Under the pieces are notes generated by a model. That model did no database searches, was not told the origin of the DNA, and saw nothing but the letters and a program-made list of their open reading frames with translations. The position numbers and the translations under genes are program-made. Shown piece after piece: positions 1 through 12,247 of a stretch of DNA of 64,000 nt. Positions within the stretch are counted from its first letter, which is position 1; every line of letters starts with the position of its first letter. Origin of the DNA: Hydractinia symbiolongicarpus (lineage: Eukaryota; Cnidaria; Hydrozoa; Anthoathecata; Hydractiniidae). Where the stretch lies: the NCBI RefSeq assembly GCF_029227915.1, contig NC_079888.1, positions 9,531,001 to 9,595,000 of the forward strand, read 5' to 3'.

Positions 1-501
1 CCTGACAATAAGTTTTTATTTGCAAATATGGATAAGCATGAAGTTACACAATTTCTCTGTCGGCTTTATTACAATAAGTAGGAGAGAATAATGAATGAAA
101 ACGCAACCTCACTCACAGATACCATCGCTCTATCTGGGTAAAAAATACTGTTAGCAAAGCCTTTGGTGATCAATGTTTTGTCATGTTTAACAACTTGATA
201 TAAATTTACTTTCTTATTCGTGTTGTGACCGATTCTACACTGTTTATTTTTAAATAAATTTGCCGAATCCATGAGAATATAATGAAAACTTGTAACCGAT
301 TACGATGATATTTCGATGAACTTCAGATTATTGAATGTTTTCACCCAAGGTCTTGACACTTATTCCTTTAAGAGTTTTTGAAAGATTTGTCACTCTGATC
401 CGCTCCCAAAACTTGTTAACCCACAAAAATGTAGCGATAAGCAAATACAGAAAGTACTTTAAGTTCATTAAATTGTTTTTTAAACTCGCAGTATTGTTTA
501 G
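1..501. other. 5' flank/intron of the TRPC-like gene
   Basis: Intron or upstream sequence of the TRPC-like gene. A polypyrimidine-poor acceptor TTTAG ends at 501. The short open stretch at 1-78 ends at TAG and has no TRPC similarity that I can recognise. The ORF at 335-631 is in another frame than the coding exon and looks like chance. Confidence 0.4.
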
Positions 502-3500
502 GTGGTTGCGCACCCTATTCCACAGCATGTTATCTCATCTCTTGTATTTGACAATGTACCAGGATGGCGGACCTCAGGTCTATTATACAGAATATGTTAC
601 ATTTTTCTCGTGGCCTGTCTTTTTCCACTGACGTCTATAATGCATGTTATTGCGCCGTGTTCGGTGTTTGGTGAGTTTGTGAAGAATCCACTTGTGAAGT
701 TTGTCAACGGTGCAGCTTCATTCGTCACATTGTTAGGTAAGTTGGTTAAATTTTCTAATTTAAGTAAACGAAGACGTACAGTGCTTAGAACTAATTTCTT
801 CAGATTTTTTGGTATTGTCGAACTGCAATGAAATTCCGTTGTGTTTACCTTTTCCCCTGGGATGGAGCTTCATGTAAAGACTCGGAAAACAAATGAAGTT
901 GTTAACAAGCTTTTAGGAAATATAGTTCGTGACTTGTTGTTCTTTGGGTGAGGGTTATCTTTAATAGTTTTTATGTTGAAATGTTTGCTATATTTGACAA
1001 AAATAAGTTTAAGCACAGAATATTCTTTAGCTCACGTTCAAAGGTTTGTATCAAAAGATTACAAATCAGAGAATAGAAGCGCTTACCGCACGCTCTGTCG
1101 TCAATTTTTACGAATAAAGAAACAAGGAATTTGCGGAAAAAAAGGAAAATGTGAGATTTAAGAAAAAAAAAGGGAGGGATGAAAAAAAGGAAGTTAGGTT
1201 AAAACTAAAACGTAACAAAATACTATTTATAAAAATATATCTTATCTTGTTAGTTCTATTAGCAGTTATTGCTACGTCTGAAAAAGCTGGCATCCGAACA
1301 GGAGAAACTCCCACACCGATTGAAGCAACCTTGTTCGTATGGACTATTAGTTTACTTGTTCATGAGTTTAAACAGGTAAGATTTTGGATGGTCTAATGAT
1401 TGCAAACTCTACACAGGTCGGTGTTAAAAAAATTGAAGCATCTTTTACACTTGCAATTTCATTAAATATAACTTAGTCTTTAGGGCTGTTATTAACTCTC
1501 TCCCAGTGTGTGCTCCACTTAGCAATTATAATTATAGTGCTTGTTTTCTTTTTTCTTTTTTTCAGTTGATATATCAAGGCAAGCAAGAGTATTTTAGCAT
1601 TGGATGGAATTGGATTGACATTAGCATGATTACTTTAATGCTTTGCTCGTACTTCATGTGGACAATCATGTACTTTCGAAATCCGTCACACAAAGACGAG
1701 TCCTTTAAATTTTTTGTTAGCTTTGCGGACGGATTTTACGCCCTGGCAATTGTGCTGAGCTTCTTCCGTATGGTTTACTTATGTCAGATCACAAGATTTC
1801 TTGGTCTACTGCAGCTTTGTTTGGGGAGAATGCTTCAAGTAAGTTCACCGAAACCTGTATATACTGCGGAAACCCGTTTGTTTGACTTGTTTGTTTTGAC
1901 GACTAAAATGAATCCTCCAATCTTTACCGAGTATGATAATTAGTACTTATGATGATAATAGGTCCCTAGCATAACGCAACTTAACTTTGCTCCCAGGGTC
2001 CTAGTATATTTATGTGTGTAGAAAATAAATTGTCTTACTAAGAGTGAATAAATCTGGTATTCAGCAAAAAGACATGAAATATCTGTGTTGTTAGAAATAA
2101 AAAACATGCTAGTAGATGTTTAAACTTCCCGTCTCAATCATTTTAGTATACCTCTGGCCAATCAAATACAATGAAGCTAATGCTTCAACGATTAAAATAA
2201 TTAAAATCAACACGATATCGCAAATAAAGCCGAATAGTCAAGGCTATAGGAAGGGGTCAATATTATCAATTTCACCTAGCGTTTCGACGCCGGCTTCCGA
2301 AATTAGTAACTATATATTACCAGTTCTCTACTGCATATATTTTCAGGTTATTTTTCAATTCGCCTTTATCAGCTGTGTGGTACTGTGGTCGTTTTCTGTT
2401 GGTATGGTGTTTTTGTTTCATTCATCTGGCAAGTACGAAGAGATTGTACGATTAGCTGACCTGAAAAATCAAAATCAATCAGCCGTGCATGAAATGCTTA
2501 GCGGAGGCTACAACGGGTGAGTTCTAAAAAATTAATAAAAGTTTACATTTAACTTTAGTTAGATAGGTTTTTCATAGAAAAATTAATTTCATGAACTAGA
2601 GAATAAAAATCTCACGGGGATTTATTGTTGCGAGTGAGATGTCAATTCACAAAATTTGCAAATTATTTCTGCTCGCGAAAATATCTGAGATTAAATTTTA
2701 ACTCCTTTCCCTTGCTATTTAAGATTACCTGCTACTATGGTAACGTTAGCCTGGGCAAGTATGAACATGGCTAATCTGGACAGTTTAGAAGGTCTCAATG
2801 ATGGTACAATGATTCATCTGTGGAGCTACTTTTTGTTCACTCTCTACCACGGTGTTTCCATGATCGTGCTGCTAAATATGTTGATTGCAATGATGAGTAA
2901 TTCCTACCAACAAATAGAAGTATGTTGCAAATTATAAGCTCCTGTAAACCTGAGCCTTTTTTTGGGTGGGGACAAGCTTGGAAGGGTATAATGGAATATA
3001 ATGTGCAAGAAGTTTATAGTAACTTTAGTAAAATATAAAAAAAATATAAGCAACTTCTTTAAAAACGATATCTGACACAAAAAATAAAATTATTCTTCAA
3101 GCTACGGTTAATGAAAATACGTTGCCTTGCTCCAAGCATAGATAAAAATTCATAATTTCTAATATTTACCTATTTTTCAACTTTTTAATAGAAAATCTTT
3201 TGGAATTCCTTTTGGTAGTTGTCATAGCAACTGTGTTGCTGATGTGGCCCAAGGGAAATCCTGATTTTTTAAGCATTTCTATCACTACTGTAAAGCAAAA
3301 TAGGTCACGTCACAAGATTTTATCACCACCAATCAATTTCTTTTGTGACATTTTATATCTCTGCCAAGTTTTTTCAACATAGCTTAAGTAAATCGAAAGT
3401 TATTTGTGGTGGTTGAAGAGGTAATTGTTTTAGCAGAATTTTTTTATAATCTCTAAAATTCGAGTTTTTTAATGAGCAACTCAAGTACCAAAAGTAAAGT

Positions 3501-6420
3501 TGTAGATACACTCCCTTTCAATCTCCAAAAAAGTGGCAAAAAGCCAAAAAGTATTTGTTGTAAATGCAACTTGCAAGGATAGGGTTATTTGTGCAACTTT
3601 TCACCAAGAATACGAAAAATAGTCAAGGTTGTGACAAACCAGTTGAACTCCACCTTTATATTTTCGTTTTTCTTCTACAAAAAAGTACAAACTTTCCATT
3701 TAAAAAAATTAAAACGCAACTGTAACATTTTTAAAAACTTCTTTCTAGAACAACATTGAAGTCGAACATAAGTATGCTCGTACAAATCTTTGGCTTGAAT
3801 ACATCAGTGGTGGAAACACCCTTCCTTGTCCGTTCAATTTAATTCCATCACACGATGCTCTTAAGAAAGCCTGTCGTTTTTTCAAGTCATTGCATAGAAG
3901 AAGAAGTGGGAAGTGTAAGGTACGTAGAATGCTTTTTATATTTTTAATCCATCCTTCTATATTGCATGCATAGTCAATCCGGAAAATAAGTTGGTGATGT
4001 TGATTTAATTTAGGAATTGGAAAATACTTCGAGAGTAAAGTCAAGAGAAGAATACACGGTAAAGCAGCTGTTTATAGCAGCCTGATGTGTCACCCGCTTA
4101 GCCCTTAGGAAAATAAGGATTGTAATTGGGTTGTAATAGGGTTGTAATAGAGTTAACCCAACTTTAGAGTTAGGGTATTTTTGGGTTTCTTGTTAAGGTA
4201 GGTGCAATTTTACCACTCTTAATAGAATTCATGGAAGGACAACTGCTATGACTTTGAAACTTGGTACAGAAACTAATGAAAATATATGGAGTGGTTTGAA
4301 ATTAAACAAGAGATCTCTTTTTATAAATAGGGGAGAAGTGTTACAATAAATTAATTTTTTAAGAAAAAAAAAAAATTTTACCAAACAAGCTCAAACATAA
4401 AGAAGAGAGAATTCCACTTTTGTTTTAATAATAGGGAGAAATTAAGTTTATAAAATTTTCAACCTTTAACAAACCGATGGCGGTGCTAAAATAACTATCC
4501 TATCTACCCCCTCCAAATAAAGCTAAGACTTAAGCATTACAACCCTTTTTTATATAAATATTACAGGAGTTGTGATAAATTCGAGAATTTTTCATGGTAA
4601 CAGGTTACACAACAGTAACCCTAAGTCTTATAATACTTGGTGAATACAATTTCTAAGTGATCATATTTCATGTAACATCTATCGACAAACTGTGAAAATA
4701 TTTTAAAGTAGATGAAAGATGCTAAGGATTTCAAACAGATGTTATAACAACAAATTATTATAATAAAATATATAAAATAATACTAAATTATAACAATACA
4801 ACAGAATATGTAATTATCACGTGACAAATAGCAGTATAATTATTACAGTAATTAAAGATTAAAGAAATATAACAATAATAGAAAATAAGTGGAATATAAA
4901 TAGTGAATGCATAAATAAAGAATAAATATAGAATAAAGATGATACCAAAATAAGTAGAAAAAAGAAAAAGATATATGGTTCCTTTTAATCTATTATGCCT
5001 ACGGAGTTGATGCAGTGGTAGCGCATTCGACTTGTAATCATAAGGTTTCAGGTTCGAGTCACCACTCCGGCACACTTTAAATGTAGTGTTGTCAGCCCAT
5101 TTGGTGCCTTCTATTGACCGCTAACCGGCTTGTGTGGCAGGCAAGCATGTTAGAGCAATGCTATACGTATCTCTGGCGGTAATGTAACATAGTTACAGTC
5201 GGAGGGCAGCTGAACTTTGACAAGTTTAAATCGCATGTTTGACAAGTTTACATCACGTGTTTGACAAGTTTACATCACGTGTTTGACAAGTTTAAATCAC
5301 GTGTTTGACAAGTTTACATCGCGTGTTTGACAAGTTTACATCGCGTGTTTGACAAGTTTACATCACGTGTTTGACAAGTTTAAATCACGTGTTTGACAAG
5401 TTTACATCGCGTGTTTGACAAGTTTACATCGCGTGTTTGACAAGTTTACATCGCGTGTTTGACAAGTTTACATCGCGTGTTTGACAAGTTTACATCGCGT
5501 GTTTGACAAGTTTACATCACGTGTTTGACAAGTTTAAATCACGTGTTTGACAAGTTTAAATCACGTTAATCTAGTATAGAAATGACATATATAACAACTT
5601 GTGGGGACGAACTTTGAAATATGTCAACTTGTCTCTTGTCTATTTTGTGGGGGAAATATAAAAAAGAGTGTAAGTCAGCTTATAACTTTTTTAAATTCGC
5701 TTATTGTAAAATACAGCCCCCTTGTACAATTGTGTCGAGATTTGAAAATCATACTTTTTAAGTAGTTGCTTCAGAATTTTTTGATTTTTTTTGGTTTTAA
5801 ACAATTTGTTTTCCCTTATCCGCTGTTATTCACTAGACGAAAGTAACAACAAATCTCTTAGGTGACAAGCGTTCTCTTCCGCAAGGCGTACCCATGGAAA
5901 AACTGAAAAACATTTTTTTTTAGAAAAAAAGGCTTGTGTAAGTTTCTTCCTGCACAAATAAAGCATATTTTTATTTCTTATCTAGAAATTATGCAAGACA
6001 CTTATCAGTCGTTATTTCTCTCAAGTAAAAGGGGTTTATTTTGATGATAAAGATATACCAACAAATTCACCATCAAACGAAAAGTTTGTTACAAAATTAA
6101 AGTCGAAACTAAAAGCATGGTCAAATTTACTTCAAACATCAATACCACAAGATGTAAGTATTGTAAGATTATTAATCTCTCCAATATCCTTCTCTAAATT
6201 CGGTGTTTCTTTATCCACAATCTATAAACAAAATAAGGGTTGATAATGTGAATCGATGCCTCCAATAAGCAAGTTTGAATTACGATCAGCACTTTTAACC
6301 AGCCTATCTAGCGGATACAAAATGCAACACAAATGTTTTAAGAGTATTGAATAGCAATTCTTGATGCATTTAGATAATCCCAGGCGCGGAGGACGGCCAT
6401 TACAACCCATTTTTCAGTGA
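502..6420 (+). CDS. TRPC-like cation channel, S1 to C-terminus (5' part outside window)
   Basis: Plasma-membrane non-selective cation channel of the TRPC subfamily. Eight phase-compatible coding exons: 502-736, 1254-1375, 1566-1838, 2347-2516, 2724-2919, 3749-3919, 4014-4058, 5986-6153, about 460 codons. The first exon starts VAHP, the pre-S1 TRPC signature, and runs into S1 (APCSVFGEFVKNPLVKF). Later exons give EFKQ, then NWIDIS (S3), ADGFYALAIVLSFFR (S4), LGLLQLCLGRML, S5, pore, S6 (LLNMLIAMMSNSYQQIE) and a TRP-domain region EHKYARTNLWLEYISGG followed by LPCPFNLIPS. Family members usually read EWKFAR and TLPxPFN, so the TRP domain is diverged. The ankyrin part is not seen; it should lie left of the window. 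After 6153 a donor at 6154 and an acceptor at 6417 would join GAT to TGA, ending the protein at once; read-through instead stops at 6243. Subfamily call is firm, orthology to one TRPC is not. Confidence 0.88.
4997..5072 (+). pseudogene. tRNA-like sequence (Thr-TGT-like) or SINE head
   Basis: A box-like TGATGCAGTGGTAGCGCA and B box GGTTCGAGTC are spaced as in a tRNA. The anticodon loop would be CTTGTAA (TGT, Thr). The 3' arm CTCCGGC pairs with GCC...GGAG on the 5' side only if three bases (TAC) are looped out. The anticodon stem pairs at only about 3 of 5 positions. A decayed tRNA or the head of a tRNA-derived SINE whose body runs to about 5210 fits better than a working tRNA gene. Confidence 0.5.
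5216..5566. repeat. 22-bp satellite, about 16 copies
   Basis: Near-perfect tandem array of a 22-bp unit built on TGACAAGTTTACATC followed by ACGTG or GCGTG. Copies differ at two positions (TTTACAT/TTTAAAT and CACGTG/CGCGTG), and the variants recur in blocks, as expected from unequal exchange. The CACGTG versions are palindromic E-boxes. The array lies in the last long intron of the TRPC-like gene. Confidence 0.95.
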
Positions 6421-8284
6421 AAACGATTCAAGTACAGAAATGAATGGACAGAAGACAAGAAAAGAAAATATAGAGGTGTGCAGGCTATGAGCAGGGGGCT
6501 GCAAGCACATACAAATCTACATAAAACGAACGAACGTATTTCACCTGTATAAACAACTTATGCACATGTATGTTATAAGCAGTTCGTATTGCACACATCA
6601 GATGAAACTCACTTAAGATAAAAATGTAATTTGCGCGAATTGGAGTTTTATCAGATTATTCAATGTGAGAGTAAAATATTTGTTAATTATACATTATGCG
6701 AATGATATAAAGGCTCCTTTACCTTTTTCTATTTATTTGTTTTGTATTTAACTATCTATTAATTTTTTAATAAGATTTCTCTTAAAATCTAAAATTCGTA
6801 AAAGATTTTGAGTTCCAAAATTTTAGTCTTCAGATTTAAATCACGTGACTTCATTACTTTGACGGTCAACAAAAGTCGGAAATAAGGTTTCCTTTTGGAT
6901 CCGGTAACCAGAAACGGGGGAGAACAAGTCAAAGGGAACTTAGCGGCGCAGGAGAACTATGGTTCCACAGGAAGTTTATTTATTTACTGAGTCAAGGAAA
7001 CACGTGCAGTCAAGTTCACGCATGGACAACGTGTTACCGGAAATACAGGTAATTATCAACGCTACTGTGGAACTGGCAGGGTTTCAAATAGTGCAGCAAA
7101 ACATGCAGCGCAGGATACTTGTGAAGCTAATATGTAAAATCTATAAAAGAAACAAAAGACAGACAAATTTAAATTTAAGAAAGAAGGCAATAAAAAAATG
7201 TTTTAACATAACGTCGAAGTGTTGGAAGTTATTCAAAAATTCTTGAATAACATAGGGAAAAAAATCGAAAATTAGCTTTCCATAAGATTAATCCTCCATT
7301 AACATTCAAAACGAGCGAAAATTTTATTTAAAATTACAAATCATATCATATTGATGGGGTTAGGATTATTCACGTAACATATAAATCCATAGAGAACAGA
7401 GATTCGGGGTTCAACGTTTGCGCTTTAGACAATACTGCGTCTAACTAATTGAGATCGGAAGGCGCTTCCGCCGCCGCAAACTCTAACATTTCGGATAGGC
7501 TAATTCAAAAGCATGGCAGGTGATCAACTAACAGTACTAAAGACATATATATAAAAGACAATAGTCGTTAGGGCGTGGTTATACATACTTTCCAAATCGG
7601 TATTATACAAATCCTATTTGTTATTTATATAATCCCACTTGTAGGCACACTGACGTAAAAACTACATGTTTTTGTTTTTATTGGAACCTAGCTTATCAAA
7701 ACATTTAGACCGATATTTGGCAAAATTTAAGAACATATAACACCATACTTAGCCTCAATCGACTCTTTGAGATAAGAAAAATGACAAAGTAAGGTTACGC
7801 CGCTTTCTCGAAAAAGACATGTATGTAACAATACTGATCGCATTTTTACAGCCAGATCTGTGTTAAGAAGGAGAAGCTGCCAATACGTTTCAAAAACTCA
7901 TATTTGACATTCTCCTACGCTTTTAAAGAAGGTTAAACAAAATTTAAAAAGAAATAAATATATATAAACATTTTACATTCTAATTCGTCTTGATGATTTA
8001 ATCAAAAGGCGGGAGTAAAATCTTAAATGTATATATATATTAAAAAACAAAAAAAATATTCATGGGGGAGTTTTAGCGCAAGCAAGAAAATCACATCGCA
8101 AAAAGAAATTGGCAGTAGCTGCGAAATATGGACTAAAGAGAAAAACAAAATGAAAATAAAAATCGAAAGAGGAAATAAAATGCATAATAAGAAAAGAATT
8201 AATTCGATAAACTGTCAGAATAAACTATCGGCCAAGCGAGCAACGGACCTAAAGCTAGTAGATATGATTTAATATTTCTACCTT
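6421..8284. other. No gene recognised
   Basis: AT-rich intergenic DNA. Short lysine-rich ORFs at 6959-7246 and 8027-8272 have low-complexity composition and no motif that I recognise. No RNA gene or tandem array is visible. Confidence 0.5.
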
Positions 8285-9975
8285 AATTACTACCTTAACT
8301 AGGCATTTATTTTGCGTTTTAATACTTTTAACATTTGCAAGTTTTTAAAACGGATGACTTCACATAGTTGAATTTAATTTCGTATGTATGGCCAAGGCCG
8401 GTCACGTGGTTTTTTAAGTGTTTAAAGGGCGTACAAGGCATGGAAGCGCTCACATGTCAATTAGTTCTTAAACCGTACACGTTAAAACTGTTTAATTACC
8501 TATAAGATAAGCAGTTTTATTTTGAATAGTTTATAATGTTGTTGTTAATAACAGTGTAATTTTTTAATGATACCCTTAACCTTGGAGGGTTAGTGGCTGT
8601 AGCACTGGGGTCTAAGCATATGTTTCCCCATAGAATGGGGTTTTTCGCATCCGGCTTAGCCACGATTTCGGAAACATTTCGATTGTAAATTAGTGGTTGT
8701 AATTTAGTTCGTAGGAGATATAGATGTATTATATTGTGTTATGACTACCGATAGCACACGGTTCCTAACTAAGATGACACTACTAACTAACTACTACTAC
8801 TAGTCGAAGTTCTTTAAGTCTTCCCTGTCGCAAAAATAAGAAAATAAATAAGGTTATTTTCGGTTGAGCGCAGCGAATTAGAAAATAATGAAACCAATTA
8901 CAGGCATTATCCGTCCGAGATTTAAAACAATTTTTTTTTTAATAAACGTTAACATTCTGTGTTAATAAGCGTTAACATTCTTGATCATATCATATATATT
9001 TTCAGGTTTTAACTGGTAAAACATATATCTACTTTGCATATTAAGTTTTTAAGACGTTATAAAAGAGTAAAAACACATGAATAAAAATAAGAAGGTTTAA
9101 AATCTGGAATAAAAACATAACATAAAGCTACGTTTAATTCGTCTGTACATACTTTTGAAGCTTTTTTGGAAGAGGCGCGCGCACTGCTACACACACGCTA
9201 AATGATTAAGAAGTGCTATTTTTATAGCACATATAGAATTCCAAATTGTGCACAAAATTGAACATTGTAGCACTCCTGAAAACAATCCTAAAACACCTAA
9301 ATCAAAACTGTACCTTGTAATTAGTCTGTATCGTCTAATTAATCGGTCACCGATTAACATAAGCATATGAGTTTTCCCTGTTGGTCAAATGATGAACCGT
9401 GGATAAACAATACTGAGCTTAAGTCACTGATCCATAAACGTGACACCTTATGCTTTCAAGCACGTGAAACTAAGGAGCCAACAATCTGGATGGAATTTAG
9501 AGAACTTGGAAATCTTTCCAAAAAGAAAATCCGACGTCTGGAAAATCATACACAGTATTTTACATCCGCCGCCTAAAAGGAACACGATGAAACCGGATTC
9601 ACTAAACTCGTTTTTTGCCGCTACCGCATCGTGTACCGTTGGTAAGGATCCAATATCACCGACAGAAGCAAAAGCATTCATAGACACCCTAAAACGAGAG
9701 TAAATTTACGTTCCGTTGTGTTACTTATAGCGAAGTTAATTGCGCAATCTTAAAAATGACCGCTTTACTGGTCCCGACGCAATCCCTGTTCGTTTTTTGA
9801 AACCAATTGCCGAGTTTATATGCTCCCCATTAACACACATCCTTAATGAATTTATTTTTAATCTCGGACGGATAATGCCTGTAATTGGTTTCACTATGTA
9901 AAGTCATCCGTTTTAAAAACTTGCAAATGTTAAAAGTATTAAAACGCAAAATAAATGCCTAGTTAAGGTAGTAAT
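8285..9975. mobile_element. Inverted-repeat element with interrupted left arm
   Basis: Right arm 9859-9975 is the reverse complement of two separated left blocks, 8285-8367 and 8889-8923. On the right these blocks are adjacent, so the left arm seems to carry an insertion of about 520 bp (8368-8888). Outer ends read TTACTACCTTAACT and its complement. The interior holds a LINE coding fragment. A related single arm in direct orientation is at about 10869-10950. The class (long-TIR DNA element or inverted LINE pieces) is not settled. Confidence 0.7.
9367..9888 (+). pseudogene. Non-LTR retrotransposon (LINE) linker/RT fragment
   Basis: Translated pieces in two frames look like the region between endonuclease and reverse transcriptase of CR1/jockey-type ORF2. 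They include PWINNTELKSLIHKRD, then WKIIHSIL and LNSFFAATA (compare the usual LNxFF), then around 9755-9860 GPDAIPVRFLKPIAEFI followed by LTHILNEF, the start of an RT domain. Frameshifts near 9440 and 9700, plus the missing rest of RT, show it is dead. The RT reading runs into the inverted-repeat arm at 9859, so the LINE piece is cut or was captured there. Confidence 0.7.
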
Positions 9976-10655
9976 TTAACGTGTACAGGTCACTATTGAA
10001 AATGTTATGTTTCCGTCCTCTGACTGATTTTTAATAACCTTCAAAAGAAAGTATCCCAGGGGAAATATCCAGTTGAGTCATCGACTGATTTTCGCAAAGA
10101 ACTCAGGACGAAAGCATGACGCATTTTTAATGACGGCCTAATTTTATCAAACAATAAAATACTTGAACATTCCTACCCAAGTAGAATGGCTGGATTATCA
10201 GCCACTAACCAAGGCAGTCACTTTAACAAAGCTAATAAAAAGTCACAGGACAGCTGTAAATTTAGTTAAGAAATTTGATAAATACCTAAAACTTTGCTAC
10301 ATAAACATTAGTTTTTCAAAGCTTTTTAGGTATCCAACCAGCCAGAATTTAATTGGAGCATCATAATTATATTGTGTGATCTAGCCAAAATAATGTAGCC
10401 TTGCGAATTTTATAAAGCATTAAATACTTTCACTTTGACTTTTGCTAACGTGGCAGAATCGGGTAGCTAGCTGATAATTATTAAACTGTCATAGTGAGCA
10501 ACATAACCAAAGATAACAAGAAGAGAATTTAGCTAGCGACGTACACCAGACTGTCAATTTGTCACATAACATTTTCAATAGCCATTTAGTTTTAGTTTTA
10601 CTGCACTGTTCAAAAAAATTATTTAAAATTACTAGCTAGACTACTAGGCTGTTTC
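9976..10655. other. No gene recognised
   Basis: AT-rich DNA between repeats. The 67-codon ORF at 10163-10366 has no recognisable motif. Confidence 0.4.
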
Positions 10656-10843
10656 ATAGATGAGTTGCGAATGTTTACAAAGTCTTGCGCGCATCCTGAC
10701 AGCCAAAAAAAGAAGGATCGCACAGGCAAAATTAACTATTATTTCACTAATTATTTTTGATTTTTTGCTTGTGCATATGCGTTCGCATGTCCATTGTTTT
10801 CGATGCTAAATTAAAACATTACGTCGCGCCGCAACTCATCTGT
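10656..10843. repeat. MITE-like element, 12-14 bp inverted ends
   Basis: AGATGAGTTGCG at the left and CGCAACTCATCT at the right form a perfect 12-bp inverted pair about 188 bp apart. The interior is non-coding. Size and structure fit a short DNA-transposon derivative. Target duplications are not clear. Confidence 0.55.
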
Positions 10844-10868
10844 ACTTTCGACATCTGCATTTCATTTT

Positions 10869-10950
10869 TTTTTAAATGGATACTTTTACATAGTGAAACT
10901 AACTAGAGGCACCATCCGTCTGAAATTTGAAACAAAATTTGTTTAAATGT
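10869..10950 (+). repeat. Solo diverged arm of the 8285-9975 element
   Basis: The stretch TTTTACATAGTGAAACTAACT followed by ATCCGTCTGAAATTTG matches, with substitutions, the reconstructed uninterrupted arm of the inverted-repeat element at 8285-9975, in the same orientation as its left end. Confidence 0.55.
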
Positions 10951-12140
10951 GGTACAGCTAAATTCGATAACAATCTGTGTACTTATTCAGCATGAGGAGT
11001 CGTAGTGAAGTAAAGCCTGTACGCATCTTATAATTAGTCTCGATCACCTAATTATGTTTTGCTGAAGGATAGGGTTTTTAAAAATTATTTGCTTGGATTT
11101 ATTGTTGGCGTTCCAATATTAAACAAAAATGCTATGCGCTGCAACAACTGCGCCCCTGGGAGGATAGTAAAGCAAAGATACAAATTTCGGAATAATAAGG
11201 ATTTTAACTTTCAAAACTATTATCCTCATCACGTACCAATTCATTGTTTCCTTGTGGAACAGATGACTCAGATAAATCAAATCATCTGGAAAGTTACTCC
11301 TCTAAGAAGTACGTCATGGTAATTCTGATGAAACAGTGTTAAAGTATATATGGGCCTTTAAAATGTGGCTTACAGTACAACTTTATCACAACTATTTATC
11401 ATATAAAATCCTTTTCAGGATATCGAGATGATTCGTAATGAAACTAATTAAAGGAACTGTTCATTGGTAATATTTTGTTTGTAAAATTTCCTTAATTCGA
11501 TTTTTTTTGTGGAAAAATAGGACCTTTAAGCTGCTTGTCCTTTTTAAAAAAAACAGTAATTACACAAAATTAAGAGTTTAAAAATTAACATCGCTTTCCA
11601 TATTTGTGGTCCTTTTTCCGCTAGGTAATTCAACACAGGTTAATGGCTGGGTTCTTCCTAATAATTTCAATAATGCATCACCTTTCCTCTAATATATAAT
11701 TTAAATTCCAGTACTTTGTACTTCTTTTGTACAGGAAAACAGATTGACATGCATGACTTACTAGTACACTGTATATATCTACAGAATCTTCAAATTTGTT
11801 GTCACTCATGAAAAGGTGCCAGAACAACTTTCCTTATACTGAGTGTTGGTCCTGGGTGAATTTTTATGCAAAATGAAGGTCTAAACAAAACATTATTGTT
11901 GACAGATTTCATATTACAAGCAATGGCCTTATCAAGATAGACGAGTGGAAAAATAAACGAAATCTGGTTCTTAGGCATTGATGGGGCATCATCATTAATT
12001 AATAAAAAGAAATTCAAATCAAACGTGTATCAAAACCTGGTTTTTACAACCTTGTCACAAGTAAATCTTTAGAAAATAATCCGGTTTCTATAAACATAAA
12101 CAAAAACCTGATGGTTATTTTGTTTTAATAAATACCGTGT
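10951..12140. other. No gene recognised
   Basis: AT-rich. ORFs at 11059-11322 (+) and 11802-12017 (-) are short, without signal, domain or splice context that I can identify. Confidence 0.4.
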
Positions 12141-12247
12141 AAACTGTTTTATCTGTCTCTTCCGAGAAATATTACCCTAGGTCAACGTATCGACCTCGAC
12201 TGTTAACCTCGGGTAATATTTCTTGGTATGGATAGACAAATCAGTTT
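12141..12247. repeat. Palindromic MITE, about 107 bp
   Basis: AAACTGTTTTATCTGTCT at the left pairs imperfectly with AGACAAATCAGTTT at the right. Inside, GAAATATTACCC pairs perfectly with GGGTAATATTTC. The whole unit folds into one hairpin with a loop of about 30 nt. Confidence 0.7.

Noticed and set aside
335-631. 98-codon ORF overlapping the first TRPC-like exon
   Set aside because: Different frame from the TRPC signature, no motif.
5216-5566. CRISPR array
   Set aside because: 22-bp units abut directly with no spacers, in animal DNA.
6959-7246. 95-codon lysine-rich ORF
   Set aside because: Low complexity, no splice or promoter context, no motif.
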